64,000 nt of DNA, taken from Pararge aegeria (lineage: Eukaryota; Arthropoda; Insecta; Lepidoptera; Nymphalidae). The stretch spans positions 14,136,001-14,200,000 of the forward strand of contig NC_053191.1 of assembly GCF_905163445.1 (NCBI RefSeq). The letters run 5' to 3'. Of this stretch, positions 21,701 through 36,000 are shown one piece after another; the first letter of the stretch is position 1, and each line of letters begins with the position of its first letter. Position numbers and translations under genes: made by a program. The notes beneath the pieces are model-generated. The model did no database searches and was not told the origin of the DNA. It worked only from the letters and a program-made list of their open reading frames with translations.

Positions 21701-24700
21701 ACATGGCTTCGAAAGAGAGACAATTCGGCTACCATGTCCTCATCATTATCATATCAACCAATTACTTGCCTAATACAGGTCACTGGTCTCATCCCACAAT
21801 GGAAAGGTCAAGGCCGTAGTCCACCACGCTGGCCCAGTGCGGATTGGTGGACTCCTACCTACCTACTTAATACCTTTGAGAACATTATAGAGAACTCTTA
21901 GGTATGCAGATTCCCACAACATGTTTCCCTTCACCGTTAAATCTTTAAAAGTGATATTTTAATTACTTAAAACGCATATAACTCAGAAAAGTTAGAGGTG
22001 CGTGCTGGGATTCAAACTCGAACTTCAAAAGTGAAGTCAAAGTCCTACCCATTGCGCTATTGCCGCTTCAATGCATGTAAATCGTAGTTAAGTAATTTTC
22101 AGGCGATCGAATAAGTAAACGTAGGTAGAAAATCTCACACTTTGCACTCAGTTTATTATAATTTTGTATTATTCGCAGGGTCCAAGTGAAAGCAGTCAAC
22201 GTCCAGGCGAGTTCGTCCGCTCTCTAGCCATGCAAATATTAAGCCACTCGTCCCACGCCCGGCCTAATGAGAGAGACCATTCGCCTAAAGACGACGCCAC
22301 ACCTAGTAGCAACAGGTTAGGAATTTAGAGATTATCTTTGAGATAAATGTACAAGTTTTTTTTTGTTCTATATATATTTTTTTATATTCCACTTCAAATT
22401 AGCCTTTGACTGCAATCTCAACTGGAAGTAAGTGATGAATGATGCAGTCTAAGATGGTAGCGGGCGAACCTGTTAGGAGGTATGGTAGTCTTACCCCCTA
22501 ATCGGTTTCCACGCGACATCGCACCGGAACACTAAATCGCTTAACGGCACGTCTTTGTAGGTAGGGTTTGTAACTCGCCACGGCCAAAGCCACCCATCAG
22601 TCTAAAACTCTTTTTTTAAATTATATACATCATCAAGTTAGCTTTATTATTTCTCTTATTACAATAGATCTGATGCGAAGAGTTACTTCCTCGAAAGAAC
22701 CGGGAATTATATCATGCGGATGGCATGTGCATGTACCGAGAAGGAAACTGACTGACGTTGCGATTAAAGGAGATAACAAATAAGGCCTTTGAACTGAAAG
22801 TTGGCGGTTATTCCACCAAGTTTAAGTTTAAGAAGAAAAAAAACCCACGTTTAAGTCAGACAGTCGGTCGGTCGTAACCCCAAAATGTTAAATTAATTGT
22901 TCATAAAATTACGACTATGCGCCAATCACAAGACTTGTTCAAATCAACGTGTCATGACATCGCACTCGGAATGTAAATATACACGCGACGGTGTTCGCAG
23001 GTTGGACGGCTTTGATTAAAGACTCTGAAATACATACATTATGGATTCCAGTTGCCCTAAGGTTGGGAATTCGCGAACCTGATGTCGAGATAAAGCTCAT
23101 GAACTATTTACGCTTTGATCTTTATGGGCTAAATTGGTTTACAGGCGAAACTCCACTGAAGAAAACTTAATACAGCGATTTAGGGAGATGGGTGACGACG
23201 GAGAAGAGAGTTCGAAACCCTTACTGGCTGATAGTGAAGGTATAGTTTTATTTTATTTCTATAAGTAGTTTCGTCCATTTGAATAGGCATAAATTGAAAA
23301 TAGATAGATAGGTAAATAAAGTCTTTATAAAGCACAAATTAAAAGCGACAACAAGAAATACTAAAAATATATATATAAGATGCGCAAAGGCGGTCTTATC
23401 GTTTTAAGCGATCTCCTCCAGAAAACCCTTTATGGTAGAGAATTAGGTTAGGGAAAACGGGAAATAGTTATGCCCACAATGATTGGGCTCTAAGGCAACT
23501 CTATAGATAGTTCGAGAACTTTCTTAAATACTATATAACAGTAGCTACTTATTCATTACCTAACAGAAATACTTTATGTTTTTGTAAAACTCAACATCAG
23601 CTAAGAATATTCTTTAATGGACAGTAAATACCCTGCGTCAAGTAAACAAGACCCCAATGTGTCAGCTAAACAAATAAAGGGGTAAATAAATCTTTTATAA
23701 AAACAAAGAAAATTATTGATTTTCAAGGCCAAGTTTACTTTTCAGATCAAAGAACGGACGAAGAGGACCTAAACGCACGACAACGGACTTCGGAACGTAT
23801 CCACGAACGCGATACGTACCAAGATTGCATGCCGGACGCACAACTCAGTGGTCAAAATGTGAGTCCTCATTTTTTAATGTTAATAAGACATATAAAAAAA
23901 CTATACCCACGTAAAAAGCTCAACATTCAACCACGTTCTGACATTTGAAAAGTAGGTTAGTTAAAGTGTGGACATAACTGCATAACTATTCTGAATTTAC
24001 GCAACGTTTATTAATGTATATTTTGGTGGAAACTATTGCACTTATTCCGAGAGTTTTGATTGGTTCCGAATGTTTGTTTATTTCAATAATGAGAGTTTAA
24101 TGAAAAAGATTGATCTCAATTAGTTCGGATTTTAAAAAGCAACTCTTATAAGTTTGCCACACACATAACTGGATGGTGTTTAACTGGATATTTTATTAAA
24201 ATAAGCTTTTGATGACATTTGAAAAGCATCTTGATACACTTTTAATTAAATTACGCGTTTGTTTTTAGGCCATCGATAAAATTGGTTCGTGAAAATTTAT
24301 TTAAATTTCCAGTTGCCAGAAATCTTACCCAGGTCAAGCACCAAAGCGAACAACCCATTCGTTAACAACGAGGAAGACCTTCGCCTGTACGAGAACCACG
24401 AAAACTTGTTTCTCCGCAACATTTCACAACGACAATCCAAAGAACTACGAAATTCCCGGTTGTTACGTCAGAGTTCAGAACCGTTATCCGACAAAAAATC
24501 TTCGGTACTCCAAAAAAGCTTGTCCACGGAGCAGGAAGAAAAGCCAAAAGAAATTAATAATAGTCCGCCAAAATCTAGGATCCCGGTCGCGAATTTCCGT
24601 TATCCAAACAAAAGTGATTTGCGACCGAATTCCGCAGAAAGTTCTCCGAAAAAGTCCGATGCAAGACCTTCATCGCCCAAAGAATTAGAAAGTAAAACCG

Positions 24701-27700
24701 AACAGCCAGAGTATCAAAATGTCTTGAACCCTAACATACCAAAGGACGACGTGCAGACTGACCTTGAAAAATTGCTGGAGAAAAAACGTTCCGCCTCTGA
24801 TGATGTACCTCCTCCAATTCCAAGTTTACCTGTTAATCCAAGAACGTTGATAGCAAACGCTTATTACGATAAACTGCTGTCCGAAACAGAGATACAACAG
24901 TCTCTATTGCCTCAGAATTTGGAAAAGAATCCAGATGAGTGTTTCAAAAAGGCCATTTTATTTCCCTTGCTTGAGATTGATCCGCCGAAACAGTGTCTGT
25001 TTTTGTTGGTGGATGCGATTGATGAAGGTGCTTTGAATGGTAAGTAAAAAATGATTATTAATAAAACTCATTTTTTGAGTTTTTTTGTCTGAGGGCAGGG
25101 GAAAATATCCGTAACTATAACAATCCATTACATTCATCTTTTTTGACGTAGACCTAAGGAAACTCGCTGAGTAAGAAACTAGTTTCCGCAATATTTTAGT
25201 TTAAAAATCTCCCGACAGGAAATTCGTCTTTGTATTTAACACACTCACCACAACACATTATTTTTTATTCATTCCACAAGCCAGCCCTTGACCGCAATCG
25301 CACCTGCTGGACAGTTATGATGCAGTCTAAGATGGTAAAGGGCTAACCTGTTACCTGGGTATGGTAATCATATCAAACCAATACCCCTAATCGGTTTCTA
25401 CGTTACATCGTATCGGAACGCTAAATTGCTTAGCGGTACGTCTTTATTGGTAGGGTGGTAACTAGCCACAGCCAAAGCCTCCCACCAGACCACATTGGAG
25501 AAAATAGAGTAATTATAAAAATTTCAGATTCTTATCGATTATCTTTTGAATTTTTAGAAATCCAGTTTTTTTTCAATTTGAATCTTCTATCTTCAATTCG
25601 ATGAAAGAATAAAAGGTACTCACAAACTAATTAACTCGAAATATATATGTATAATCAATTTTCAAACTTCTTTCACTCTAGTCAATGCAACTTTTTGTCC
25701 AGGGGACTTAAATGAAGATGGCACTGAGGGTTCAGTGGCAGCTCTTCTGGCGAGACACCAGCACTTGCTGCCGCACTGGTTGCTGTTGGTTGCAACTGCT
25801 AGGCGGCATTCTCGACAGTCACGGCCGCTTACTAAGATGTTTACAGGTAAAACTATTTCCCGATCAATGTGGATCCAATAACCCATCTCTCAAAGAAAAT
25901 AACCCAATTTCATTGTATGTTAGGTTAGTTAAAAACACTTTACATAAAGTATTTTAAGGAAATTTATATAAAAACAAAGCTTTTCGAAACAGATGCGATG
26001 TAAGTAAGCTTTTCAATTAAAGTAATATAGAACCATTTGAAATGTTTAATTTAAATTATGTCAGTAACTAAATCAAAAAATGATATATCATAAAATAACC
26101 ATAATTTATAAAATCACCACTTTAACCCGAGTTGTACACGCTTGTACGGTGTTAAAATAAATATTTTTTAGAAAAATCTATACTACAATGTACTATGATT
26201 GATGATTTTTGTTGAAAATGCTGACTGTTTTTATTTCAGGGTTCCGCAAAATAACCCTGGACGAGTTACAACGAGCGCACGTGTCGGCCGACGTACAACG
26301 TTACGTGCTCGCCAGACTCGACACGGAACCTAGATTGAGGTTAGTTAATCTTTCTACGTCATTTCCGATTACTAATAGGCGATCAGCCTTAACTTTAGGC
26401 TTGTGCTTCACTAAGATCCGCTCGTTGAATGAAAAAAAAGTTCCTCCATCAAGAACATCACTCTTAAGTGGCACCAATTATATTGTAACATGTCTCTTAA
26501 CTAGTCAACATGTCTCTTGACTAGTCAACAAAGAAATAAAGAAAGAAATGAAATTTATTTGCTGAACATGAGCTTTCATATGGTCTTGTTACAATATAAC
26601 TTTCCTTAATATTCTACTATAAAGGATGCGAAATTTAAAGTGTTAAACAATAACAATCATTATACATGTATACAAAATCTTTCTCAGCAAGCTCACAATC
26701 ACAAAACAATCTTTACATTACTTTCTAGTGTAAGGTATTATTTGAAAATGGAAGAAAAACTAATGTACACAAATAAAATAAGAAAAAAGAGATATTTTTT
26801 ACTTTTATTATTTTTGTATATTTTCAAAAGATATTAACAGTAATAAGTGATTGAAAGATTATTCAAATTATTTACATATATATTGTACTAGACATGTAAG
26901 AAAAAATGGAGTGTATATAAAATTTGTTTTAAAGCAAGGTCATTTGGCGAATTCTCTTTTCTATCGTTGTGTTTAATGGATATATATTTTTTTAATTTAT
27001 ATTATGCTTGTTATTCATGTACATTTATATTTACAGAGCTCGAGTTTCGAGTGATTCGACTGCAGCCGCGGCCGCTGCAGCTGCTTTGGACCATCTTCGT
27101 ATCAAGAGCGACGGATGTCTACTATATTTAGAAAAAGTACGGTGTCTTTAGTTATTACAAAAAAAAAAAAGTTACAAAAATAATGCTCGAAAAAGATTCT
27201 ACGGCAAACATTGTGAAAAACATATAACCACAGACTTTCAGACTTATCCATTTAGTTTGGTTTAGAGATATATGTACAACAGAATCAGCAAATTATGAAA
27301 ATGGCCAGATTACTTTTCTAAGTTATGTGTGTTTTAAGTAATTAAAATTTCACTTGCTTCAACGGTGAAGGAAAACATCGTGATGAAACCTGCAACCAAC
27401 CATGGGTTGATATGATGATGATGATGATGTGTTGTTCGAATAAGCGCGTGAAAGTTCACTACGATATGTATGAAATCGAAAGAATGCCCTCTAGTTACAA
27501 TACTGAGAAATAGAATTGTCGCTAGATGGCGTTCTTTCGATTCCATACAAATCGCAGTTCCATACATTTCGCGCGATCGAATAGGTAGAAACTCTTTGAC
27601 TTGACTTATGACTCTTTTCTCTCTTTACTTTTGATTGTTTTCACGAATATCCTAAATCTGAATCTCGAACGTCCCAAACGTAGGTCAAGAAGTTACACTA

Positions 27701-30700
27701 CAGGAAATAAGTGAAACCTGTTAAACCATAACTTGGTCGGTAGGTACTTGATGGTGTAGCAGACGGTTTCATAGCACTGAGGGAGATTCGAGAGATACCC
27801 GGCACTCTGAACGGACTCTACTTGTGGCTGGCCCAGAGGTTGTTCCACGGACGAAGATTTAATAAGGTAAGTTTTTATTTCCAAGGTTTTGACTATTTGA
27901 AGTGGGAAAAACTTATACTAATAATAAAGCTGGAGTTTGTTTTGTTAATTTGTTCGTTTAAGCTCTAGAACGATGGTTCATCAGTTAATAAGCTTATTTT
28001 GCATTTGAATTTTCATTAATTAAAAAAACAATTAAGAAAACAATTGCGGGTGCGACTCAGTTTGTATTGCGTAAAATAGCGAATGAAAGTTTTTGTGGGA
28101 AAAATGTACTTATCATTTACTGGCACTGTAAAAAAATACGCAATAACCCAGCATGTGTGGACATGATAATAGCATGAAAATCATTGTACCCAGGTCCGTC
28201 TCCTGCTAGATGTACTTCTGGCAGCCCGCTGCGGAGTCACGGAAGATATGTTGTACAAATGTTTACTGACCAAAGAGTACAGTGTCACCAGAGACGATTT
28301 TAATAGAAGGCTGCATTTGTTAAGGCGGTAAGATCAATTATTTTCATGAATTCTACAAAACACTGTGATCCGTCGTGTATACCTATTAGATAAACGAGGC
28401 TGTGCCAATAGGATTCGATAAATTACAAGCTATGATATAATTATTTGTGTTATTATTCCATAAAATAAAATATTATGAACCTAAGAAATATTTTTATTAC
28501 TCTTTAGTATTTATAAAAATGAGTATAACCTAGTGATTTTTATATAAATGAAACACATTAATTTATCAAAGTATGTTTTAACATTTTTAAAACATAATGA
28601 AAAAACTGTTTACATAATAGTTGTCTCTATTATGTAAACAGTTAGAAAAAGACCCAAAGTTTATGATTTTACAGAATCTTGGTAATGGAGCGTGCCACCG
28701 GCTATCTAAGCCTATTTCATCATTCCTTCGCGTCGTGGCTAGTGGACGTTAAACATTGCACACGGCGGTACTTATGCGCCCCGGCCGATGGTCATGCAGC
28801 TTTAGCTATGTACTACACTCTTGATGCAAAACGGTGAGCCATTACAACGTATCTTTTTCCTATAAATGAAAACTGCTTCATAATAAAACAAACATAACTT
28901 AAAACGGCTCTTCTTGGTAGAAAACAAATAATAATTTAGCAATAATTATTTATCTTCAGCAATTTCTGGACAATAAAGGTAATAATAATAACTGGACGGT
29001 TGCAAATGTGCCAGTGTAGATTTTTTAAGTACACAGTAACACAAATAGGTCTTTTAGGCCGCTTTTGATACAAAACAATGAGATTTTAAACGAACTTTTC
29101 ATCAGCCTTAAATAGATTTTTTTTTAATAAAAAAAAACATTATTTTTTGTACTCAACAAATTATCTCAATTTTCGAGTACAATTCAGCCTTAAATAGAAA
29201 TTTTTTTTATACAAAAAATCATTGTTTAATTGTACTCAACGAATTATCTCAATTTTCCAAAACAATAGGAATAAAAATTTCTGTCCAGCTTTGTTGATAA
29301 CACGTGAGCAATTTGAAAAGGCCCATAATAATAGGAATTGCTGAATAGCTTATGTGCTTAAGCGAGGTTATTAGAGTAGACATACAGGTGTTTTATTTGT
29401 TTTCAAATATGTTGATTGTGTTTATTTAAAAAATCTCTTACAGATTAAGTGCTCTGGAAATTCACAACTACGTATATCACATGACTCAACTAGAACAACA
29501 TATGGTTGCCCAGAAGAAACACAAAACGACAACGTAAGTATTTTTTTTAGCAAACATTTTTTGGATGATATTTGCACTCGCAAACGTGGAGTTGCTTTCG
29601 CGTTTCGAATAAAAAAATGACTTAATGCTAATCATTTTAGAGTCCAAAATTCTGTACTACAGTTTTTTTTTCCTAAATGCCCATAGTTCTAGCTGTAGAA
29701 TTTTGAGTTCTGTTGTTGTGTGTATTAAATTTGTTTTTCCAGGGTGCTGTTGACAGTTCAATTTCTTTTCTAACATATAAGATTCATAGCGTGGAAGGAT
29801 ATTTATTTTTTCATTTAGAAGTAATTGAGGAGTTCTATACTTTATCAACAAAATCATAATTAAATCGTAACCAAATTGAAATAGGGCCAATAGTAGTAGT
29901 CCATAATAAAATGGGGACATTGAAATTAGTTCAGGTTTTACGGAGATTGGCAAACACTGTCTTTATTTATGCTTTGTTATGAATAGGTTGGCTGCGCTGA
30001 GTCGCAGGTTAAAAATTGGCTAATTAGCAGAGTTCGTGTGAGACGAAGAATATATATCTCCAACCTTTAATTATTTTATGGGTCTAATAAGCAAAGATCT
30101 CGTATAAAAATACTGTTGAAATAATTGAATACTAATATATATTTATGATGAAGAAAGAACATAAATAGATCTCCATAAGCTATTTATCGAATGGGTAAAA
30201 CTTGGTTAATTAGCAAAGTTCGTGTATAAAACTACTATAAAATACTTCAATACTATTTCAGAGACGATGAAGAACATATAGATCTCCATACGTTAATTCT
30301 GTTATGGGTATTGGACTCTGGGTGTGATGTTGAAGCTGCGTTAAAAAGAGAGAGCGATATAAAACTCGTAGATATTGAAGACAACCAGGTGAGTTTTGTG
30401 TGAAGGTGATTGCTATTAAATATTTAATTATGCATAAAAAAATAGAAAACTAATCTATAATCAGGTACGCTGTTGTACTAAAAAATACACTTTCTGTCTG
30501 TGGCATCCCCGTGCGTCGGAAATCTCGCATTCAAGTATTTTAATTTAACGTCGAAGCAACATAGTTTGTATGCTCTTTGAAAATAACAAATGACAGGAAA
30601 AAAAATTACAATTTAATGTTTCTATTTAAAATCTCTCTCTTAATTAAAAGTTTTTATATTAGGTCTAAAGGGTGCGGTTGCCGGTGTAATTTCAGGCTCA

Positions 30701-33024
30701 TGAGGCTTAACAACGCCTCTAATTAATGGTATGTCCATTAATTAGAGGCGTTGTTAAGCGGAATATTGCAGGACGTGCTCTTTTTATTGCTCTAATTATA
30801 GGGAATACGTCCACTTTCCATTAGGTGGGCCATCTGCTTTGTCCGTCAATGTAATATGTAGTTGATAAAAAAAAATGGATATTGATTATCTGTCAATAAT
30901 CTATGCCTATTTTTTAAAATAAGAATTTAGATTTTATGCAATATTTTAAAATAATTCTTTAAAGTAGAAACATCCTGTATAATTTTTATTGTATGAATAT
31001 TGTTTTAGACTGAAGACCAGAAATTGGAGGAAAAGGATGGTGATCCAGAATCTGAAGGGAAGGAATCGATCTCTTGCAAATCACGTAAGTTATACTATTG
31101 TACATAAAACTATTTTTTATTATTAACTTGTACCGCGGTTTTACCTACTTTAAAAGTCTAAGTATCTACTAATCTATATAATAAAAAAGCTGATCTCTTA
31201 AATTCGCAAATTAGCCCTGGCGGGATCCAACCGGAACCTCCGGAACTTATAGGAAAGCTCACCACTTAACCAGGAAGGTCGGTACAGAAGAAAGTAGAAC
31301 ACAGGTTTCAGGATTTTTTCAGGAAAAATTATAGCGCAGGCGGACGACGTGAAGCGGTAGGTTGAGGTATATTGTGTAGAATAGCAGAAGAAAGTGCGTA
31401 TGGAGAACAAATCGGAAGTTTTACGCTGACCAAATCGTAGTATAATTTATTAAGATTGATTTGAGTGTCTTGGAAAGAAACAAATTAAACTCAATACTCA
31501 TTGTAAACAATTAATACAAAAACAAATACGGAAATTTAAGCGACAAGGAAAACCTAATAGACTTTGATTTGTTCTGCTCATTAATTTTTCCCTGAGAATT
31601 CCTTACGTCTACGCGATAAAGAAGGAATGTGGGTATTTTATAAACCCCAGCATGAATTCTGACCTTTGTTAACTACATGTGATTATTTTTAGAACTTTAA
31701 TTTTAAATAAGTATCTAAATTAAAGCTGTAATAGAAACAATATTAATGTTGCACAGTTTGACGACCTCCCTCGCAGCGCAGCGGTGATCGCTGTGGAATT
31801 AAGCTGGAGGTTCCGGGTTCGATTCCCGGCAGGGACAACTAATAAACTCCCAATTTATAACTTCTTAATTCTCTCTGGTCTGGTCTGGTGGGAGTATTTG
31901 GCCGTGGCTAGTTACCGACAAAGACGTGCCGCTGAGCGATTTAGCGTTCCGGTACGATGTTGAGTGGTGACCAATTAGGGCTATGGTTTAAATATATTTG
32001 TAAAAACATAAACAAATGTTTACAACTTTTTATCTATGTATAAAAGAGCTGTACGATCAATATACAATCTGAAATCCCGAATGTCTTAAAATTAATTTGA
32101 GATATAGCGTACGCTTTGCTATCGATTATAATACCTACAGTAAGTTAGTTACAGTGAAACAAAGATAAAATTTAAACTTCGATATGGTAATATAATTCAT
32201 GACAATGATTTATATTAGCATATCGAAGTTTAAAATTTAATTTAAGTTATTTTTGCTTAATCTTTACTAATATTATAAAACTGAAGATTTTGATTAATTA
32301 ACCAAGCGCTAATTTCTGAAACTAATAGTTAGAATTGGAAGTTTAAAATTTAATCTTTTTGCTTTGGATAGTCCAATTATCGATGAAGGCGAGTTTTGTT
32401 ACTGATACACTATGGATTCCGCTTACCATCCATCGCTCTGGGCCTGTGCGAATTGGTGGACTCGCCTTGCCTTTGAGAACATTAGGGAAAACTCTCAGTC
32501 ATGCAAGTTTCCGCACTATGTTTTCCTGCCCCGTTAAAGGAAGTGATATTATAATTGTTTTAAACGTACAAGTGATATTTAAATTGGCTTTAAGGAAAAG
32601 TTAGAGGTGCGTGCTAGAATTTGAACCCGGCCCCCTGTAATTTAAGCCGAAGTCCTAACTATTAGGCTATCAACGCTCCAGCTGGCGTCGCTTACTGATA
32701 AATGCGATATGGCGTACTATCGCTGTGTACAATGATACATGCCGGCGATTCTCCTAATTTTATCTATATGAAAATTTCTTGGTATCATTTACTGAACGCA
32801 AAAAATACAGGCTGTTATAAGTTTGACGTGTCTGTGTATGAAAGTCTCATTTTTCACACTTTGTCTTCGTCGTACCTCTGTTTGACTGACCTTATTTTGT
32901 GCTAAAATGTGCATCTATAGCCTATAACAGTCCAGTGTTAAGTTATGTGCGTTTTAAACAATTCAAATATCACTTGCTTTAACGGGGAAGGAAAACATCG
33001 TGAGGAAACCTGCATGCCTGAGAG

Positions 33025-33055
<31 letters not shown>

Positions 33056-36000
33056 ATAGACTAAGCAGCTTTCGCTGATGCGTCTATATCATTTCTTGCG
33101 CTCTTTGTCTTTTTGATGTTTATCCAGTCTATTCTTAAACTGATTCAGTGATTCTGCAGTCACTACATCTTCAGGCAAGGTTCTCCATAATGTTCTCAAA
33201 AGCGTATGGAGCCCTACGGCCTACACCCTTTTATATGAGGAGAACAGTGCTCTGAAGTGGGCCGGTAATGGGTCATCATCATAGTCATCATATCAACCGA
33301 TAGACGTCCACTGCTGGACATAGGTCTCTTGTAGGGAGTTCCAAATTCCATGGTTCTGTGCCGCTGGATCCAGTGGCTACCTGCGACGCGCTTAATGTCT
33401 GTCCACCTGTCCAGTGCGAGGCTGCCATTCCAGCAACTTGGGACTCCAACGTCCATCCTTAAATAATGGGTCAACCCATGATGAAATAAAAAAAATTACA
33501 TATGTTGACCGCTACGAAGAAGTGCTAGGTACACTTCACGAATAATATATAATAGCAGAAAATAAATTGGATCCTCGTAAGTTAAGTACTTTTAAATCAT
33601 TATGATGTTTCTTTGACGTTTTCTCATAATTAATTACAGTTTATGAAAAAGACAGCGATAAATTTAATGTTTGAACAAGAAAATTCAACCCGTGTCGCTT
33701 AAATGAATAGTCTTGATGAACCTAATTACTGCTAATTCTTTATCATATCCTGCTACATATTGTGTTTTGTGTTATCACGTGAATATGTATCGTATTAAAT
33801 GTCAATAAGGTTCAATTTTGCGTTTATGACAGATATATATTTTCATTAGAATTAAATTCTCTTGCAGTTCACTTTAAGTCTTTAAAGGAACGAGACGTGC
33901 ATTATTTATACTATTTCATTTATATCAGAAATATAAATAGATGTTAATTTTGTAAATAAAGTTATAAATCAAGCAAAGTTTTAAAATGTCATATCTGTGA
34001 AATGTGGAGTTAAAATTAGACGTATTTTTTTAAAATAAGAAGTGCAGTTAAAATGGTAACTTTAAACGATGTGATGAATATTTATGACTTCATATGTAAG
34101 TATTTGATCGATGAATTCTTTTTTAAAGCATATGAACATAGAAAAGTAATATTTAGACAGTACCTAGTTTGCTTTACAAAACAAAATTGTATCGCTAAAA
34201 ACATAACTTGTTCTAAAAGTGTACCTCCTACTACTTATATTTTAATAGTTTGATGGCTATAAACAATTATTTGACAAAAATAATAATAATTACAAATTAA
34301 TAATTACAAAGAAAATATAAGCCAAGACGGCTTATATTTTCTGGCTTTTTTTTCTGATTTGCTGTTCATTTATGAGCGTGGTTCCTAAAATGCTGGCGCT
34401 ACAAAAATAACAACTGAATGCTTTAAGATATAAGATCATATTATTTTCTTTCTGTTTTATAATAAAAAAGATTATTGCTGTTTTAAAAAGATTTTTGTTA
34501 ACCTACTTGGTGTAGTACTGCTAGTTAGCAGCCTAAAGTGGGAAATACCGAGTTCGATCCCCAGTTAATACAATTTAGGATTTCGTAATTTCTGGATTTT
34601 CTCTTTCTGGATGTCTGAACTCGTGGGGATGCTTTGGTCGTGGCTAGTTACCTATATTCTACTGGCGAGCCGCGACGCTAAGGGATTTAGCGTTCCGGTA
34701 CGAAGCCATGTAGAAACCGATGTTATAACATACCCCTCATCGGTTTCTACATGGCTTTTCGGCTTTCGTCAGTTAACTGCGATACCCCTAACAGGTTAGC
34801 CCGCCACTATCTTAGACTGCAATCTCACTTGGTGGCAAGAATCAAGTGAGATTGCAGTCAACAGCTAACTTATAATGGAATGAAATAAAATATAGCACTG
34901 ATTGCGAGCGATTGGCTACCATTATTAAATTTGGTTGGGAATTTATTTTGCAAATAAATAGAGTGGGTATTGAATAGTATTGCAACTCAGGAGAAATAAA
35001 TAGTAATGTATTGTTGACTAATGCTCAAAAGTTACCTTAATTCCGTTGAATTTGGGATGACGATATGCACTTACCGGGTTATAACTTTTACCAATATAGT
35101 TTCCTTATGAGTCATGGACGTGTTCCTTAATTGACGTTAATACTATATTCTTCTTGATACTAAATGGGTCTTAGTAAGGCCTCTTAACCACTATTAAGAT
35201 TGTTTATTTTCTGGTTATAATTAACGGATAAACCTATTTAGGCCTATGAATTGAGCAGAACTTCGCAGGGCATCCAAGAAACACATCCTATAAAGTTCCG
35301 CCTTGTGGCCATTAACCGGATGCTTAGGTGTTAAGTCTCATGTACCTGTAACACCAACATACAGTTCGGAACACAGAAAAGCTGCTTGCGAACAGAAATA
35401 AGTATGGCGGCACTAACCCGGACACATTTTGTCACAAAAAGCTTAACTAAGTAAAGAATGATTAGTATCACCAATTTGACTAAATTTGCTTCCTGTGTAT
35501 GTACAGTGATAGGGATACAGAAACTCTCAAAAATATATTATGCATAATACAACTGTTACTTTATAACTTACTAGCTGTTGCCCGCGACTTCGTCTGCGTT
35601 TAATTCTGTTTTTTGATGTGGCATTAAATTTAGTTCTTGTTCTAAAAAAAAATGAGGAGTTTGCTGCTGTCCGCTGAGGAGTTCTGGCATCTATCTCCAA
35701 CCACAGTTTGGGCAAAATTAAACACATATTATAACCTCTAAAGTACAAAAATAATTATTTAAATCGGTTATAATTTGTCGGAGTTATGGAACGGAGGAAC
35801 CGAGCTTAATGTCGGGATAAAAAGTATCCTATATTATTTCTAATACCTTCAACAATATGTATAAAAAGTTGCATGAAGATCGGTTCAGTAGTTTTCGCGT
35901 TAAAGCGTAACAAACAAACTTACATTCAAATTTATGATAGTGGGAGGAAGGGATTGGTGACGTTACAGTTTAGTGGCATTAAAACCGTTAACAAGTCAAA

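Larger units (their letters stand above)
32935..33484 (+). repeat. SINE A copy split by two LINE insertions
   Basis: The SINE runs 32935-33028, resumes 33180-33275 and ends 33474-33484. The gaps are filled by the two LINE pieces listed next. Intact family text on both sides of each gap defines the joins. Confidence 0.75.
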
